Source: Bacilli bacterium
GTDB lineage: Bacteria > Bacillota_I > Bacilli_A > ML615J-28 > CAG-698
Assembly (NCBI GenBank): GCA_017962745.1
Contig: JAGCUR010000006.1
Span: 1-64,000 of the forward strand
Direction of reading: 5' to 3'
DNA: 64,000 bases
Shown here: positions 54,727 through 63,279 of the stretch, one piece after another
How the letters are laid out: every line of letters starts with the position of its first letter
Position numbering within the stretch: the first letter of the stretch is position 1
Program-made: the position numbers and the translations under genes
The notes under the pieces: model-generated
Told to the model about the DNA's origin: nothing
Databases searched by the model: none
The model's input: only the letters and a program-made list of their open reading frames with translations

Positions 54727-56126
54727 TCATCAACTCCAAAATAATCTTTTGCGTTATTAAAGCAAATATTTTGTACAATTTTGCCAACGAATTCTAAATC
54801 GGCAGGATATTCGTGATTATCAATTAATTCACCTAAGAAGTCACATACAATTCTTCTAAAATAATCATGTCTAGGATATGACAAGAAACTTCTAGAATCT
54901 GTTAACATCCCCACAAAATTACTAATTAATCCCATTGAAGATAAAGCAGCAAGTTGTCGTTTAATGCCATCTTTTTGGTCATTAAACCACCAACCAGATC
55001 CAAGTTGAATCTTACCTTTAGTATTATTTTGGAAACATCCAGCTAAAGCAATTAAAGCTTCATTATCATTAGGGTTTAAAGAATATAAAATAGTTTTAGG
55101 AAGTGAATTTGTAGAATCAAGTTTTGCCATTAATTTTTGTAAAGCATTGATGTCTACACTATTATTAATTGCATCAAATCCAGTATCTGGTCCAATTAAA
55201 CCTAACATTCTTTCACTATTGTTTCTTAAAGCACATAAATGGTATTGTTGGCTCCAGCCTAATCTTGCATATTCTTTCCCAAAGAATACTAACATATAAC
55301 TACGATATTTATTAATTTGATCATCAGTTAATTTTTTACCATTTCTTTTCTCGATAAAAGCTAAATTAACTTCTTCTTCATTTGCATCTAAATATTTGAG
55401 AGTATCTAGGGCATGATCACTAATTCTACAACCCATTTGATTAAAGAACTCTATTCTTTCTTTTAATGCTTTAGTAAATAAGCTTAAATCAGTTAATTTA
55501 TAACCAACTACATCTTCTAATTTATCTACCCATTCATTAAACCAATCGAGTTCAATATTAACTGCTTTATCAGGTCTAAAAGCAGGTAATACTTTTACTT
55601 TAAATGATTTATCTTCTTTTATTAATTTGTGATATTCTAAACTATCTACTGGATCATCAGTTGTACATAACACCTTAACATTATTCATTTCAATCATCTT
55701 ACGAGGTGTTAGGCTCTTTAGTTTTTCATTAGCTAAATCATAAATTTCTTTTGCTGAAGATGGTGATAACTCTTTATTAACACCAAAATATTTAACTAGT
55801 TCCATATGAGTCCAAGTATATAAAGGATTACCAATTGTATAAGGAACTGTTTCAGCCCATTTTAAGAATTTTTCATAGTCACTCTTATTACCGGTAATAT
55901 ATTCTTCACTAACCCCATTCGCTCTCATACTTCTCCATTTGTAGTGATCACCATAATGACCTTCTACTAGCCATGCTTTAGTTAAATTAGCAAATGGTTT
56001 ATTTTCATATATTTCTTTAGGATTTAAATGACAATGATAATCAAAAATAGGCATATCTTTTGCATATTTATTGTATAAAACTAAACCAGTTTTTGATTTA
56101 ATTAAATAATTATCTCCTAGATACAT
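54723..56126 (-). CDS. uxaC: Uronate isomerase
   Basis: It isomerises galacturonate to tagaturonate and glucuronate to fructuronate. An amidohydrolase-fold enzyme with the N-terminal metal motif FDYHCHLNPKEI, followed by VLCTTDDPVDSL and the C-terminal LTDSRSFLSYPRHDYFRR region (LTDSRSFLSYPRHDYFRR quoted once only). 467 residues from the ATG at 56126, which has GGGGG 6 nt upstream. It overlaps the iclR gene by 17 bp. Confidence 0.95.
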   Translation of the reverse strand: MYLGDNYLIKSKTGLVLYNKYAKDMPIFDYHCHLNPKEIYENKPFANLTKAWLVEGHYGDHYKWRSMRANGVSEEYITGNKSDYEKFLKWAETVPYTIGNPLYTWTHMELVKYFGVNKELSPSSAKEIYDLANEKLKSLTPRKMIEMNNVKVLCTTDDPVDSLEYHKLIKEDKSFKVKVLPAFRPDKAVNIELDWFNEWVDKLEDVVGYKLTDLSLFTKALKERIEFFNQMGCRISDHALDTLKYLDANEEEVNLAFIEKRNGKKLTDDQINKYRSYMLVFFGKEYARLGWSQQYHLCALRNNSERMLGLIGPDTGFDAINNSVDINALQKLMAKLDSTNSLPKTILYSLNPNDNEALIALAGCFQNNTKGKIQLGSGWWFNDQKDGIKRQLAALSSMGLISNFVGMLTDSRSFLSYPRHDYFRRIVCDFLGELIDNHEYPADLEFVGKIVQNICFNNAKDYFGVDE

Positions 56127-56892
56127 TTGCATCCCCCTTATAACCTTGTTTAGCACTAACAAATGATGCTATATCTTTAAATTCTTTGATTTCTGCTTCA
56201 ACGATTCTTTCATCTTCATTATCTTTTACTCTACTAAATAATATTGCTCCACTTGCTTTACCTTCATGATTAAATACAGGCATTGTTAACGAATACATAT
56301 AAGATAATGATTTACCATCATCAACGCCATATCCAGCTTCTTTAATATTAGCAATATCATTAAGTAAATCTTCATAATAAATATTCTTAATTCCACCAAA
56401 ATCATTTCTTAAAATACTAGATAGTAATTCTTCTTGACGCTCTGGACTAGCAAACGCTAATAGCGCTCTACCAGCAATATTTTCATAAAGAGGCTGTTGA
56501 AGACCGACATCAGTTGTTTGAATCTTTGTGTTCGGTGCTTCATATTTATAAATAAATACTAATTTATCACCTAGTCTTTTACAAGCAAAGACAGTTACTC
56601 CATATTTATCCGCAAACTTTCTTAAGTAAGGGGAAGCAAAATTGATAAAGTTAGAATTTTTAGTATAAGCCTGACCAATCGCAAATACTTTAGAACCAAT
56701 CACATAATTTTTTTGCCTTGGATCTTTATAATAAATTGCATCTTCTTTATACAATGCTTGCAAAATATCATAAACTGATGCTTTAGGCATATCTAATGCT
56801 TTATAAATTTCAGATAGTGTTATACCTTCAGGATATTTTGCAATTAATTCTAAAATCTTTAATGTTTTTTCTGCTGATTTATTGATTGCCAT
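56110..56892 (-). CDS. IclR-family transcriptional regulator of pectin/uronate genes
   Basis: A 260-residue regulator with a winged helix (about 1-65; ITLSEIYKALDMPKASVYD) and a GAF-like effector-binding domain (about 75-255; NIAGRALLAF, SLTMPVFNHEGKASGAI). It probably senses a uronate or KDG-like metabolite, by analogy with KdgR of the same family in proteobacteria. The ATG at 56892 follows GGAGG. It is embedded between GH105 and uxaC. The palindrome at 53067 and the repeats at 48114 are candidate targets, which is inference. Confidence 0.9.
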   Translation of the reverse strand: MAINKSAEKTLKILELIAKYPEGITLSEIYKALDMPKASVYDILQALYKEDAIYYKDPRQKNYVIGSKVFAIGQAYTKNSNFINFASPYLRKFADKYGVTVFACKRLGDKLVFIYKYEAPNTKIQTTDVGLQQPLYENIAGRALLAFASPERQEELLSSILRNDFGGIKNIYYEDLLNDIANIKEAGYGVDDGKSLSYMYSLTMPVFNHEGKASGAILFSRVKDNEDERIVEAEIKEFKDIASFVSAKQGYKGDANVSRR

Positions 56893-57934
56893 CTTTAGCC
56901 TCCAATTCACTATATGCCATGATAAATGGAGCAACACCCTTTACTTCATCGGCTACTACATCTTCTGACATATAATATTCTATACTTCCATTCCTTCTCG
57001 CATTATCAAGTCCAGCGACTCTACAAATGCCATTTAAATGATTTCCATCAAATTTCTTTTCTAAAATTGTATTAAATATTTTATTACCTAAATCATTATA
57101 ATCAGCCATTTTAATCCTTTTTGCTTTTAAAATTGCATAAGCAAGCATGGCAGATCCTGATGTCTCTAAATAATTACCATTGAAAAAAGCTTTATCTACT
57201 ACTTGATATAACATTCCTTCATCTAAATATTTAGATAATCCATCCACTAATAAGTTTAATACATCTTTAGCTTCATTTAGTTCTAATAGTTCATAAATAT
57301 CAACCATAGCCATTGCCACCCATCCACAAGCTCTACTCCATACATTAGGCGACTTACCAGTTTCCTTATCTGCCCATTGCATTAATCTTGCTTCATCATA
57401 TGCATGGGTAAATAGGTGTCTATCATTATCATATAAACGATTAATTAGATTATTTAGTTGATGTTTGATATCTAGAATATCTTCTCCATCGCCAAAGTAT
57501 TTCGCATATTTTGCATAAAATACTAAGCCCATATAAATTCCATCCATCCATACTTGGTGTGGATAAATTTGTTTATGCCAAAAACTTCCTTCTTTTGTTC
57601 TTGGGTGAAGTCTAAGTTGAGAACAAAGTGTATCAATTGCAGTTCTAAATTTAGATAATTTTGCATCTAGATATAAATCTATAAGTGCATTTCCGCTACA
57701 AATATTATCAATATTATATTCATCTACTTTATAATTTTTAATTGTTCCATCATCTTCAATATGGTTATCATAAAAATTATAAACAAAATCATAATATGTT
57801 TGATTTTTAGTAACTTTATATAAATCGTAAATTGCTGTCATTAAGATTCCATCTTCATAACACCATCTACCATTTTTATAAGGCTTGAAGTTATCTATAT
57901 AGTTATTGATGTAACTGATAATATCTTTATTCAT
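56879..57934 (-). CDS. GH105 unsaturated rhamnogalacturonyl/galacturonyl hydrolase
   Basis: An alpha6/alpha6-barrel enzyme (YteR/YesR family) releasing the unsaturated uronic acid from lyase-generated oligosaccharides. Seen are VWMDGIYMGLVFYAKY with the catalytic Asp, WADKETGKSPNVWSRACGWVAM (core WSRACGWVAM) and ETSGSAMLAYAI. 351 residues and no signal peptide, consistent with cytoplasmic action. AAGGAG is 8 nt before the ATG at 57934. Its presence implies that unsaturated oligosaccharides made by outside lyases are taken up, as no lyase is in this window. Confidence 0.9.
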   Translation of the reverse strand: MNKDIISYINNYIDNFKPYKNGRWCYEDGILMTAIYDLYKVTKNQTYYDFVYNFYDNHIEDDGTIKNYKVDEYNIDNICSGNALIDLYLDAKLSKFRTAIDTLCSQLRLHPRTKEGSFWHKQIYPHQVWMDGIYMGLVFYAKYAKYFGDGEDILDIKHQLNNLINRLYDNDRHLFTHAYDEARLMQWADKETGKSPNVWSRACGWVAMAMVDIYELLELNEAKDVLNLLVDGLSKYLDEGMLYQVVDKAFFNGNYLETSGSAMLAYAILKAKRIKMADYNDLGNKIFNTILEKKFDGNHLNGICRVAGLDNARRNGSIEYYMSEDVVADEVKGVAPFIMAYSELEAKDGNQ

Positions 57935-58751
57935 CTTCATAACTCCTTAAATATTCAATACTTGATTTAATATCTGGCTCTTTTACTCCTTCTAAGATCA
58001 ATATAGCATTTGGAAGGTATTTTTTTATTATTGGCATAAGTTCTTTATAATTCATTAAGCCTTTGCCAATACTAACTTGTACTAATTTATTATCTTCTAC
58101 GATAAAATCTTTAATATGTATAACTTTAATTTTATCACCAAATAAATTGATACATTCTTTAAAGATATTTAGATGGTCATTATAATTATCGATATTTAAA
58201 TAATTATATAAATCAACTGTACAAGCATCCAAACCTAAATCATTTAATAATTCATTAAGTAGCACTGGTTTATAAACCACATGATTCCATGCGCCTTCAA
58301 TTAAAGGATATGATTGATTATTACTATTCTTTAGATCTTTAATTACTTCTTTTACTTTATTAAATGATTCAATTGTATGATTACCATCTACATATATCCA
58401 TTTATCGCCATTTAGAGATCCTGTTTCACTACCTACATATTTAGTATCAAACAAATATGCATACTTCATACATTCTTTAAAATAATCAATGGCTTTTAAT
58501 CTTTTCACCACATTAGGATGAATCATATTAAAATAAGCACCAATCATCGCTACTTTAATATCGCTAGCCTTTAATTTGTTAGCTAGAGTAGTTAAGTTTT
58601 CTTTATTAAATTCAAAATCTTTAAAGGCTTTGCTTATTACAAGTTGTAAATAATCCAAATCATATTGTTTAAATGTCTTAATAAAATCATCTACATCAAA
58701 GAATGGAGCATTAGGTAGATCGTGGCCTCTGATACCGATATTAAAACGCAT
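57927..58751 (-). CDS. TIM-barrel sugar-phosphate isomerase/epimerase-like protein
   Basis: A 274-residue protein of the xylose-isomerase-like/AP endonuclease 2 superfamily: FNIGIRGHDLPN opening, VAMIGAYFNMIHPN, YVGSETGSLNG, LIEGAWNHVV with a metal-binding Glu, and VIHIKDF. Such proteins isomerise or epimerise sugars; the substrate here is probably a uronate-derived acid or ketose, but I cannot say which. It overlaps GH105 by 8 bp. Confidence 0.75.
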   Translation of the reverse strand: MRFNIGIRGHDLPNAPFFDVDDFIKTFKQYDLDYLQLVISKAFKDFEFNKENLTTLANKLKASDIKVAMIGAYFNMIHPNVVKRLKAIDYFKECMKYAYLFDTKYVGSETGSLNGDKWIYVDGNHTIESFNKVKEVIKDLKNSNNQSYPLIEGAWNHVVYKPVLLNELLNDLGLDACTVDLYNYLNIDNYNDHLNIFKECINLFGDKIKVIHIKDFIVEDNKLVQVSIGKGLMNYKELMPIIKKYLPNAILILEGVKEPDIKSSIEYLRSYEDE

Positions 58752-58760
58752 ATTTTACCT

Positions 58761-59753
58761 CTATAAATATCCCAAACTTTTTAGGGTTAATACGATTATA
58801 AATATAGTAACACTTGATACTAAGGTCGACCATACAACTAGTTGACTAGCTAGTAGATGGTCATTATTCATCTCTTTAGCCATAATAGCACTGACCACGG
58901 CTATAGGGCTAGCGAAGATGGCAATTAATGTGGCGAATTCGTAATTTGCAAAATCAAAGCAAAGTGAAGCTAGTAAAAATACTACTACTGGTACAACTAT
59001 CATTCTTACGATTACGCCTGTTATTAATAAACCTTTAGATTCACTACTTACACTAAACTCAAATTGTCCACCTACGATAATTAAAGCTAGAGGGGATGCA
59101 ATCTTAGCTAGTGAATCAAGGGTTTTATATAAAAAGTTAACATTATCTCTAACAACAAATGCACTAGAAGGAATAATTAGTCTAAATATTAATACTAATA
59201 ATCCACCAAATATAGCAATTATTAAAGGGTTTTTAATAATTCCTAATAATACTTTCTTAAAATGATTAGTGTTTTCATCTTTATCTACAAATATAGATAG
59301 CGCGACTACTGATAACATATTAAAAAGTGGAATACAAAAGATACTCATTAAGGCTACCGTCGCTCCGGTTTTTGCAATTAATTCATTATCGCTAAATAAA
59401 GAGGTAGCTAGGGGGATACCAATAAATGCATAATTTGATCGCATAATACCTTGAATCATTACACCTTTTTTAGTGTTATCTTTCACAAACAAGATTACAT
59501 ATATTAGTGCTAATAAAAATATAATAATTATCGCACTTACACTAAAGATAACCAGCCTCCAAGGTAAGCTACCTAAACTTGAATCATATAAATTCTTAAA
59601 AAGTAGTGCGGGTAATGCTACATAAAAGCAAAATTTATTAGCTATTTGGATAAATTCTGGACTAAAGAATTTAATCCTTTTTAAAAAATACCCAAGTGCT
59701 ACGAGTAGTATCAATGGCGCTACCGCATTAAGAGTAAATAATATGTTTTCCAT
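58761..59753 (-). CDS. AEC-family (auxin efflux carrier-like) membrane transporter
   Basis: A 330-residue permease with about ten hydrophobic spans in two halves. The N-terminal PLILLVALGYFLKRI, FCFYVALPALLFKNL and GIMRSNYAFIGIPLA blocks, with the N-terminal LPALLF, are hallmarks. Bacterial AEC members carry organic acids such as malate or lactate. Here a sugar acid or a fermentation acid is plausible. It lies 1 bp after the GH4 gene. Confidence 0.85.
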   Translation of the reverse strand: MENILFTLNAVAPLILLVALGYFLKRIKFFSPEFIQIANKFCFYVALPALLFKNLYDSSLGSLPWRLVIFSVSAIIIIFLLALIYVILFVKDNTKKGVMIQGIMRSNYAFIGIPLATSLFSDNELIAKTGATVALMSIFCIPLFNMLSVVALSIFVDKDENTNHFKKVLLGIIKNPLIIAIFGGLLVLIFRLIIPSSAFVVRDNVNFLYKTLDSLAKIASPLALIIVGGQFEFSVSSESKGLLITGVIVRMIVVPVVVFLLASLCFDFANYEFATLIAIFASPIAVVSAIMAKEMNNDHLLASQLVVWSTLVSSVTIFIIVLTLKSLGYL

Positions 59754-59754
59754 A

Positions 59755-61140
59755 TTAGCCTCTCAAATCATAAAATGGTTCTAAATATGCTTTAGTGTTT
59801 TCAACCATTTCTTTAAATAAAACTTTGGAATCAGCTTCTTTTAAATATTTACAAAGCGGATCAGTTTTAAATACATTAAATATGGCATACATATCGCGAG
59901 ATAGAATTGCTAAATGTAGTTTAATTTGATTTTTCGCATTTAGGTTTATCATTTCTGCTACTTCATCAGGTATGTCAGTTGTTGTTTTATCTGGTTTAAA
60001 TAAGCCTTTAGTGAATAAACAATTAGATTCAACAACGCTACTTGGTGGTAAATATGCTGCTTGGCAACAATTAGGCATATTGATATTTGATTTAACATCG
60101 CCCAGTCCTAGTAGTGCTTTTATTAAATCTACTGCTTCTTCATTTGATTTCTTTAATTCAAATTTAATTTTACCGCTAACAACATCATTTAAGTATTCTA
60201 TTTTTTCATTTGCTTTTTGTATACGATAATCGACACTAGTTAAAGCAAAATGCCAATTATCTACTACTCCAGGAGATGCTAAATACATTTTAGGATCCAT
60301 GAATTCTACTAGGTGTCTATCACCTGCACAAGGTAAGATGCCATATTTTTTAAATAAATCCATCTTTACTAAATTACCATAAGCAAAAGGATTAGTTTTA
60401 TAATCATCTGGATTGCCATGTTCATATAAACCTTCATTATAATGTTTCTTTATAAACTTATTTAATATATTAAAGACATTATAGTGGCCATAATAACATC
60501 TAGTCATCCATGTGAAATGGTTAACTCCTGTTATATTACAACTTAAATCTTTTCTAGAAGGTAATACGCCCATTTCTTTTTGTATTACTTTACATAAGAA
60601 TTCTTGAGTATTAAATACTTCATGGCAGCAGCCAAAAGCTTTTATTCTTGGGTAAACAGAATAAAGAGTTTTAACACAAATAGCAAGTGGGTTAGTTAAG
60701 TTAACTACGATTGCATCTGGGCAAAGTTCTTTAATCTTCTTACCAAAGAATTCAAAAATAGGAACGGTTCTCATAGCTCTTAAGATTCCGCCAGGGCCTG
60801 TTGTATCACCAACTGATTGGTAAATACCATACTTTTCTGGAGTGTGCACATCGCTTGCCATTTCTTTAAATGTGCCAGGTAAAATTGATATTACTACTAC
60901 ATCAGCATTTATTAAGGCACTATCGATATCGCGAGTAACTGTATAACCCCATTTAGTAACTACGTTATCACAATTATTAATGATATTTCCTAATTTTTGA
61001 TTACGAAGGGCAGCATCATAATCAATATCGTATAAACAAATTTCCCCACATAGGTCTTTTTGTAAAGATAGATCGCTCATAAATATATTTGCCCACATTT
61101 TTGAGCCTCCACCAATATAAGCTAATTTGATTTTTTTCAT
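59755..61140 (-). CDS. lplD: GH4 alpha-galacturonidase, LplD-like
   Basis: An NAD- and Mn-dependent family 4 glycosidase. The Rossmann start YIGGGSKMWANIFMSDLSL, GIYQSVGDTTGPGGILRAMR, the NLTNPLAIC motif, GCCHEVF (metal-binding Cys and catalytic-site His/Glu), GVNHFTW and AGDRHLVEF all match B. subtilis LplD closely. 461 residues. LplD frees galacturonic acid from short pectic oligosaccharides. Family 4 enzymes act in the cytoplasm, in keeping with import by the LplABC-type transporter. Confidence 0.9.
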   Translation of the reverse strand: MKKIKLAYIGGGSKMWANIFMSDLSLQKDLCGEICLYDIDYDAALRNQKLGNIINNCDNVVTKWGYTVTRDIDSALINADVVVISILPGTFKEMASDVHTPEKYGIYQSVGDTTGPGGILRAMRTVPIFEFFGKKIKELCPDAIVVNLTNPLAICVKTLYSVYPRIKAFGCCHEVFNTQEFLCKVIQKEMGVLPSRKDLSCNITGVNHFTWMTRCYYGHYNVFNILNKFIKKHYNEGLYEHGNPDDYKTNPFAYGNLVKMDLFKKYGILPCAGDRHLVEFMDPKMYLASPGVVDNWHFALTSVDYRIQKANEKIEYLNDVVSGKIKFELKKSNEEAVDLIKALLGLGDVKSNINMPNCCQAAYLPPSSVVESNCLFTKGLFKPDKTTTDIPDEVAEMINLNAKNQIKLHLAILSRDMYAIFNVFKTDPLCKYLKEADSKVLFKEMVENTKAYLEPFYDLRG

Positions 61141-61158
61141 ATGCTGCCCTCTGCTTCT

Positions 61159-62421
61159 TTAAAATTTTTCTTTATTAATCCATAATCCTAGTGCAGGATT
61201 TGGGATAAAATATATAGTTTCTCCGTTTTCTAATGTGTTATAACCGAATTGAAGTTTATTTGGATCATATAATTTAATTGCTTCATCATAATCCATTGCT
61301 TTAAAATTTACGTATTCAATCTCTTCTTTAGAAATATTCTTTACACAATAAGTAATATTGAATCTACCATCACTTGATCCATGGATTAAGTGAGCAGCAG
61401 CTCCCATATTTTCTTGTAAATCAGCGTTTTCTTTAAATAAGTCTAAAACTTTTATACGGCCTACATAACCATATTTTCTAATTAGTTTATCGACACCTAA
61501 ATCTTCACCAAATTTAGTTACACCTGGGGCTAATATGATTAAATCGCCACCATCAGCTATTGCCATTCTTGTTCTATAGATGGCTTTATTACCAAGCCAT
61601 GTGCTTCTAAATTCTTTAGGTTCTAAGTAAACTACACATTTTTTTATTCCTGTATCCACAAAACTGATGTTTTTCTCTTGAGCTAAAGCAATTGCTTCTT
61701 CTAAGCATTTACGTCCAATACCAATAAATAGGCCGTGAGTATGGATAGCTCCACCTGGATTAGTAGTTACAGTTAATACGTACATTATAGGTCTTTCTTT
61801 TAAAAAGTGTTCACAGCCATAATCAAATACTTTACGTACAGGAGTATGATCTTTCCCCATCATTCTTTCCATTCCGTAAACTGCTCCAATCATATGGCTC
61901 GCATTAATCATTCTTTTTCCCCCACAACCTACAAATAAGTTCTTAGAGTGATTGGCCATACCAATTACTTCATGGGGAACTACTTGACCGATTGATATGA
62001 TTAAATCATATGATTGGTCCATGATTAATTTATTAACTTCTACATCCACAGATTCAGTCCATAATCCATCAGTAATACTAGAGATATATTCACCAGGTAC
62101 TTCACCAATTTTTACAACATCGCTTCTCCAATTATGATAAATGAAAGCATCATACGGAATATCACCAAACATTTCTTCGCATTGCTCTTTACTCATCGCT
62201 TCATGAGTGCCTAAAGCTGGTAAAATATCAACTTTACAATGATTAATTAATGTATGGTAATAATAATTAGTAATTAGGCCTGCATTAGAATAAAATCTAG
62301 TGAAATCAGGAGGTAATAATAATACTTTTTTTAAAGATTTACCTTTAATTGATTTATCTAAAGCATTAATGATTTCTTCTTTAGTTAAGGAATCATTTTT
62401 AGCTTTTACAAAAATATCCAT
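61159..62421 (-). CDS. LarA-family nickel-pincer racemase/epimerase
   Basis: A 420-residue homologue of lactate racemase (DUF2088). The catalytic set is conserved: D39FTR42 (DxTR), LGTH73, VVPH150, the pincer-cofactor Lys169 in GCGGK and His176 in NASH. The segment between PH and GGK is longer than in lactate racemase, and GCGGK replaces SGGRK. Family members racemise or epimerise 2-hydroxy acids; one described group is D-gluconate 2-epimerase (gluconate/mannonate). Flanking uxuB-type and gnd genes make a sugar-acid substrate far more likely than lactate. The cofactor genes larB/C/E are not in this window. Confidence 0.85.
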   Translation of the reverse strand: MDIFVKAKNDSLTKEEIINALDKSIKGKSLKKVLLLPPDFTRFYSNAGLITNYYYHTLINHCKVDILPALGTHEAMSKEQCEEMFGDIPYDAFIYHNWRSDVVKIGEVPGEYISSITDGLWTESVDVEVNKLIMDQSYDLIISIGQVVPHEVIGMANHSKNLFVGCGGKRMINASHMIGAVYGMERMMGKDHTPVRKVFDYGCEHFLKERPIMYVLTVTTNPGGAIHTHGLFIGIGRKCLEEAIALAQEKNISFVDTGIKKCVVYLEPKEFRSTWLGNKAIYRTRMAIADGGDLIILAPGVTKFGEDLGVDKLIRKYGYVGRIKVLDLFKENADLQENMGAAAHLIHGSSDGRFNITYCVKNISKEEIEYVNFKAMDYDEAIKLYDPNKLQFGYNTLENGETIYFIPNPALGLWINKEKF

Positions 62422-62423
62422 TT

Positions 62424-63266
62424 TTATACTCCGCTATATGCACTAAATCCGCCATCAATTGGTAGAACTACGCCAGTTACAAAGCTACTAGCTTTACTAT
62501 CAAGTAACCATAGTACGGCGCCAACTAATTCTTCTGGCTCACCAAATCTACCCATTGGTGTATTATTTAATATCTTTTTAGTTCTTGCTGTTGGGCTTCC
62601 ATCTTCATTCCAAAGTAGTGCTTTGTTTTGAGCAGTTGAGAAAAAGCCAGGAGCAATTGCATTAACTCTAATACCAACTTTTGAAAAATATGTAGCCAAC
62701 CACTTAGTAAAGTTTGATACAGCAGCTTTAGCAGCTGAATATGCTGGAATTTTAGTTAATGGAGTGAAAGCATTCATTGAACTAATATTTAAAATTGTAG
62801 TTCCTTCACGCCCTACCATATCAGGAGCAAATTCTTGAGTAGGAATTAATGTTCCTGAAAAGTTTAAGCCAAATACAAAATTAATACCATCTAAATCTAA
62901 GTCAAAGAAATCTTTTTTATTAGGTAGATCCGCATTAGCTAAATCATAAAATTCATCATTAGTAGTTGCTTTAGGATTATTTCCACCAGCACCATTGATT
63001 AGAATATCAACTTTACCATATTTATCTAATATTTGTTTATGAACTTTTTTAACAACTTCTTTATCTAATACATTACATATAAAACTTGTAGCCTCTCCGC
63101 CATCTGATCTAATTTCAGCTTCTAAGTCAACTAATCTTTTTTCGTCTAGACTTAAAATACAAACTTTAGCTCCACGGCGTGCTAATTCTTTGCAAAAATA
63201 AGAACATAGTACACCAGATCCACCAGTTACTACTACAACTTTATTTTTAAATTCATGTTCAAACAT
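62424..63266 (-). CDS. uxuB: SDR-type D-mannonate oxidoreductase (fructuronate reductase)
   Basis: A 280-residue short-chain dehydrogenase interconverting fructuronate and mannonate. Cofactor motif TGGSGVLCSYF; INGAGGNNPKATT; catalytic SSMNAFTPLTKIPAYSAAK (Ser, Tyr, Lys); APGFFSTAQNKALL; and the C-terminal IDGGFSAYSGV. These match the SDR form of UxuB (YjmF) and not the long-chain E. coli form. The ATG at 63266 follows AAGGAG; the longer frame lacks a ribosome site. It sits 13 bp after gnd. Tagaturonate reduction is an alternative activity. Confidence 0.87.
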   Translation of the reverse strand: MFEHEFKNKVVVVTGGSGVLCSYFCKELARRGAKVCILSLDEKRLVDLEAEIRSDGGEATSFICNVLDKEVVKKVHKQILDKYGKVDILINGAGGNNPKATTNDEFYDLANADLPNKKDFFDLDLDGINFVFGLNFSGTLIPTQEFAPDMVGREGTTILNISSMNAFTPLTKIPAYSAAKAAVSNFTKWLATYFSKVGIRVNAIAPGFFSTAQNKALLWNEDGSPTARTKKILNNTPMGRFGEPEELVGAVLWLLDSKASSFVTGVVLPIDGGFSAYSGV

Positions 63267-63279
63267 AGTTTTTATCTCC

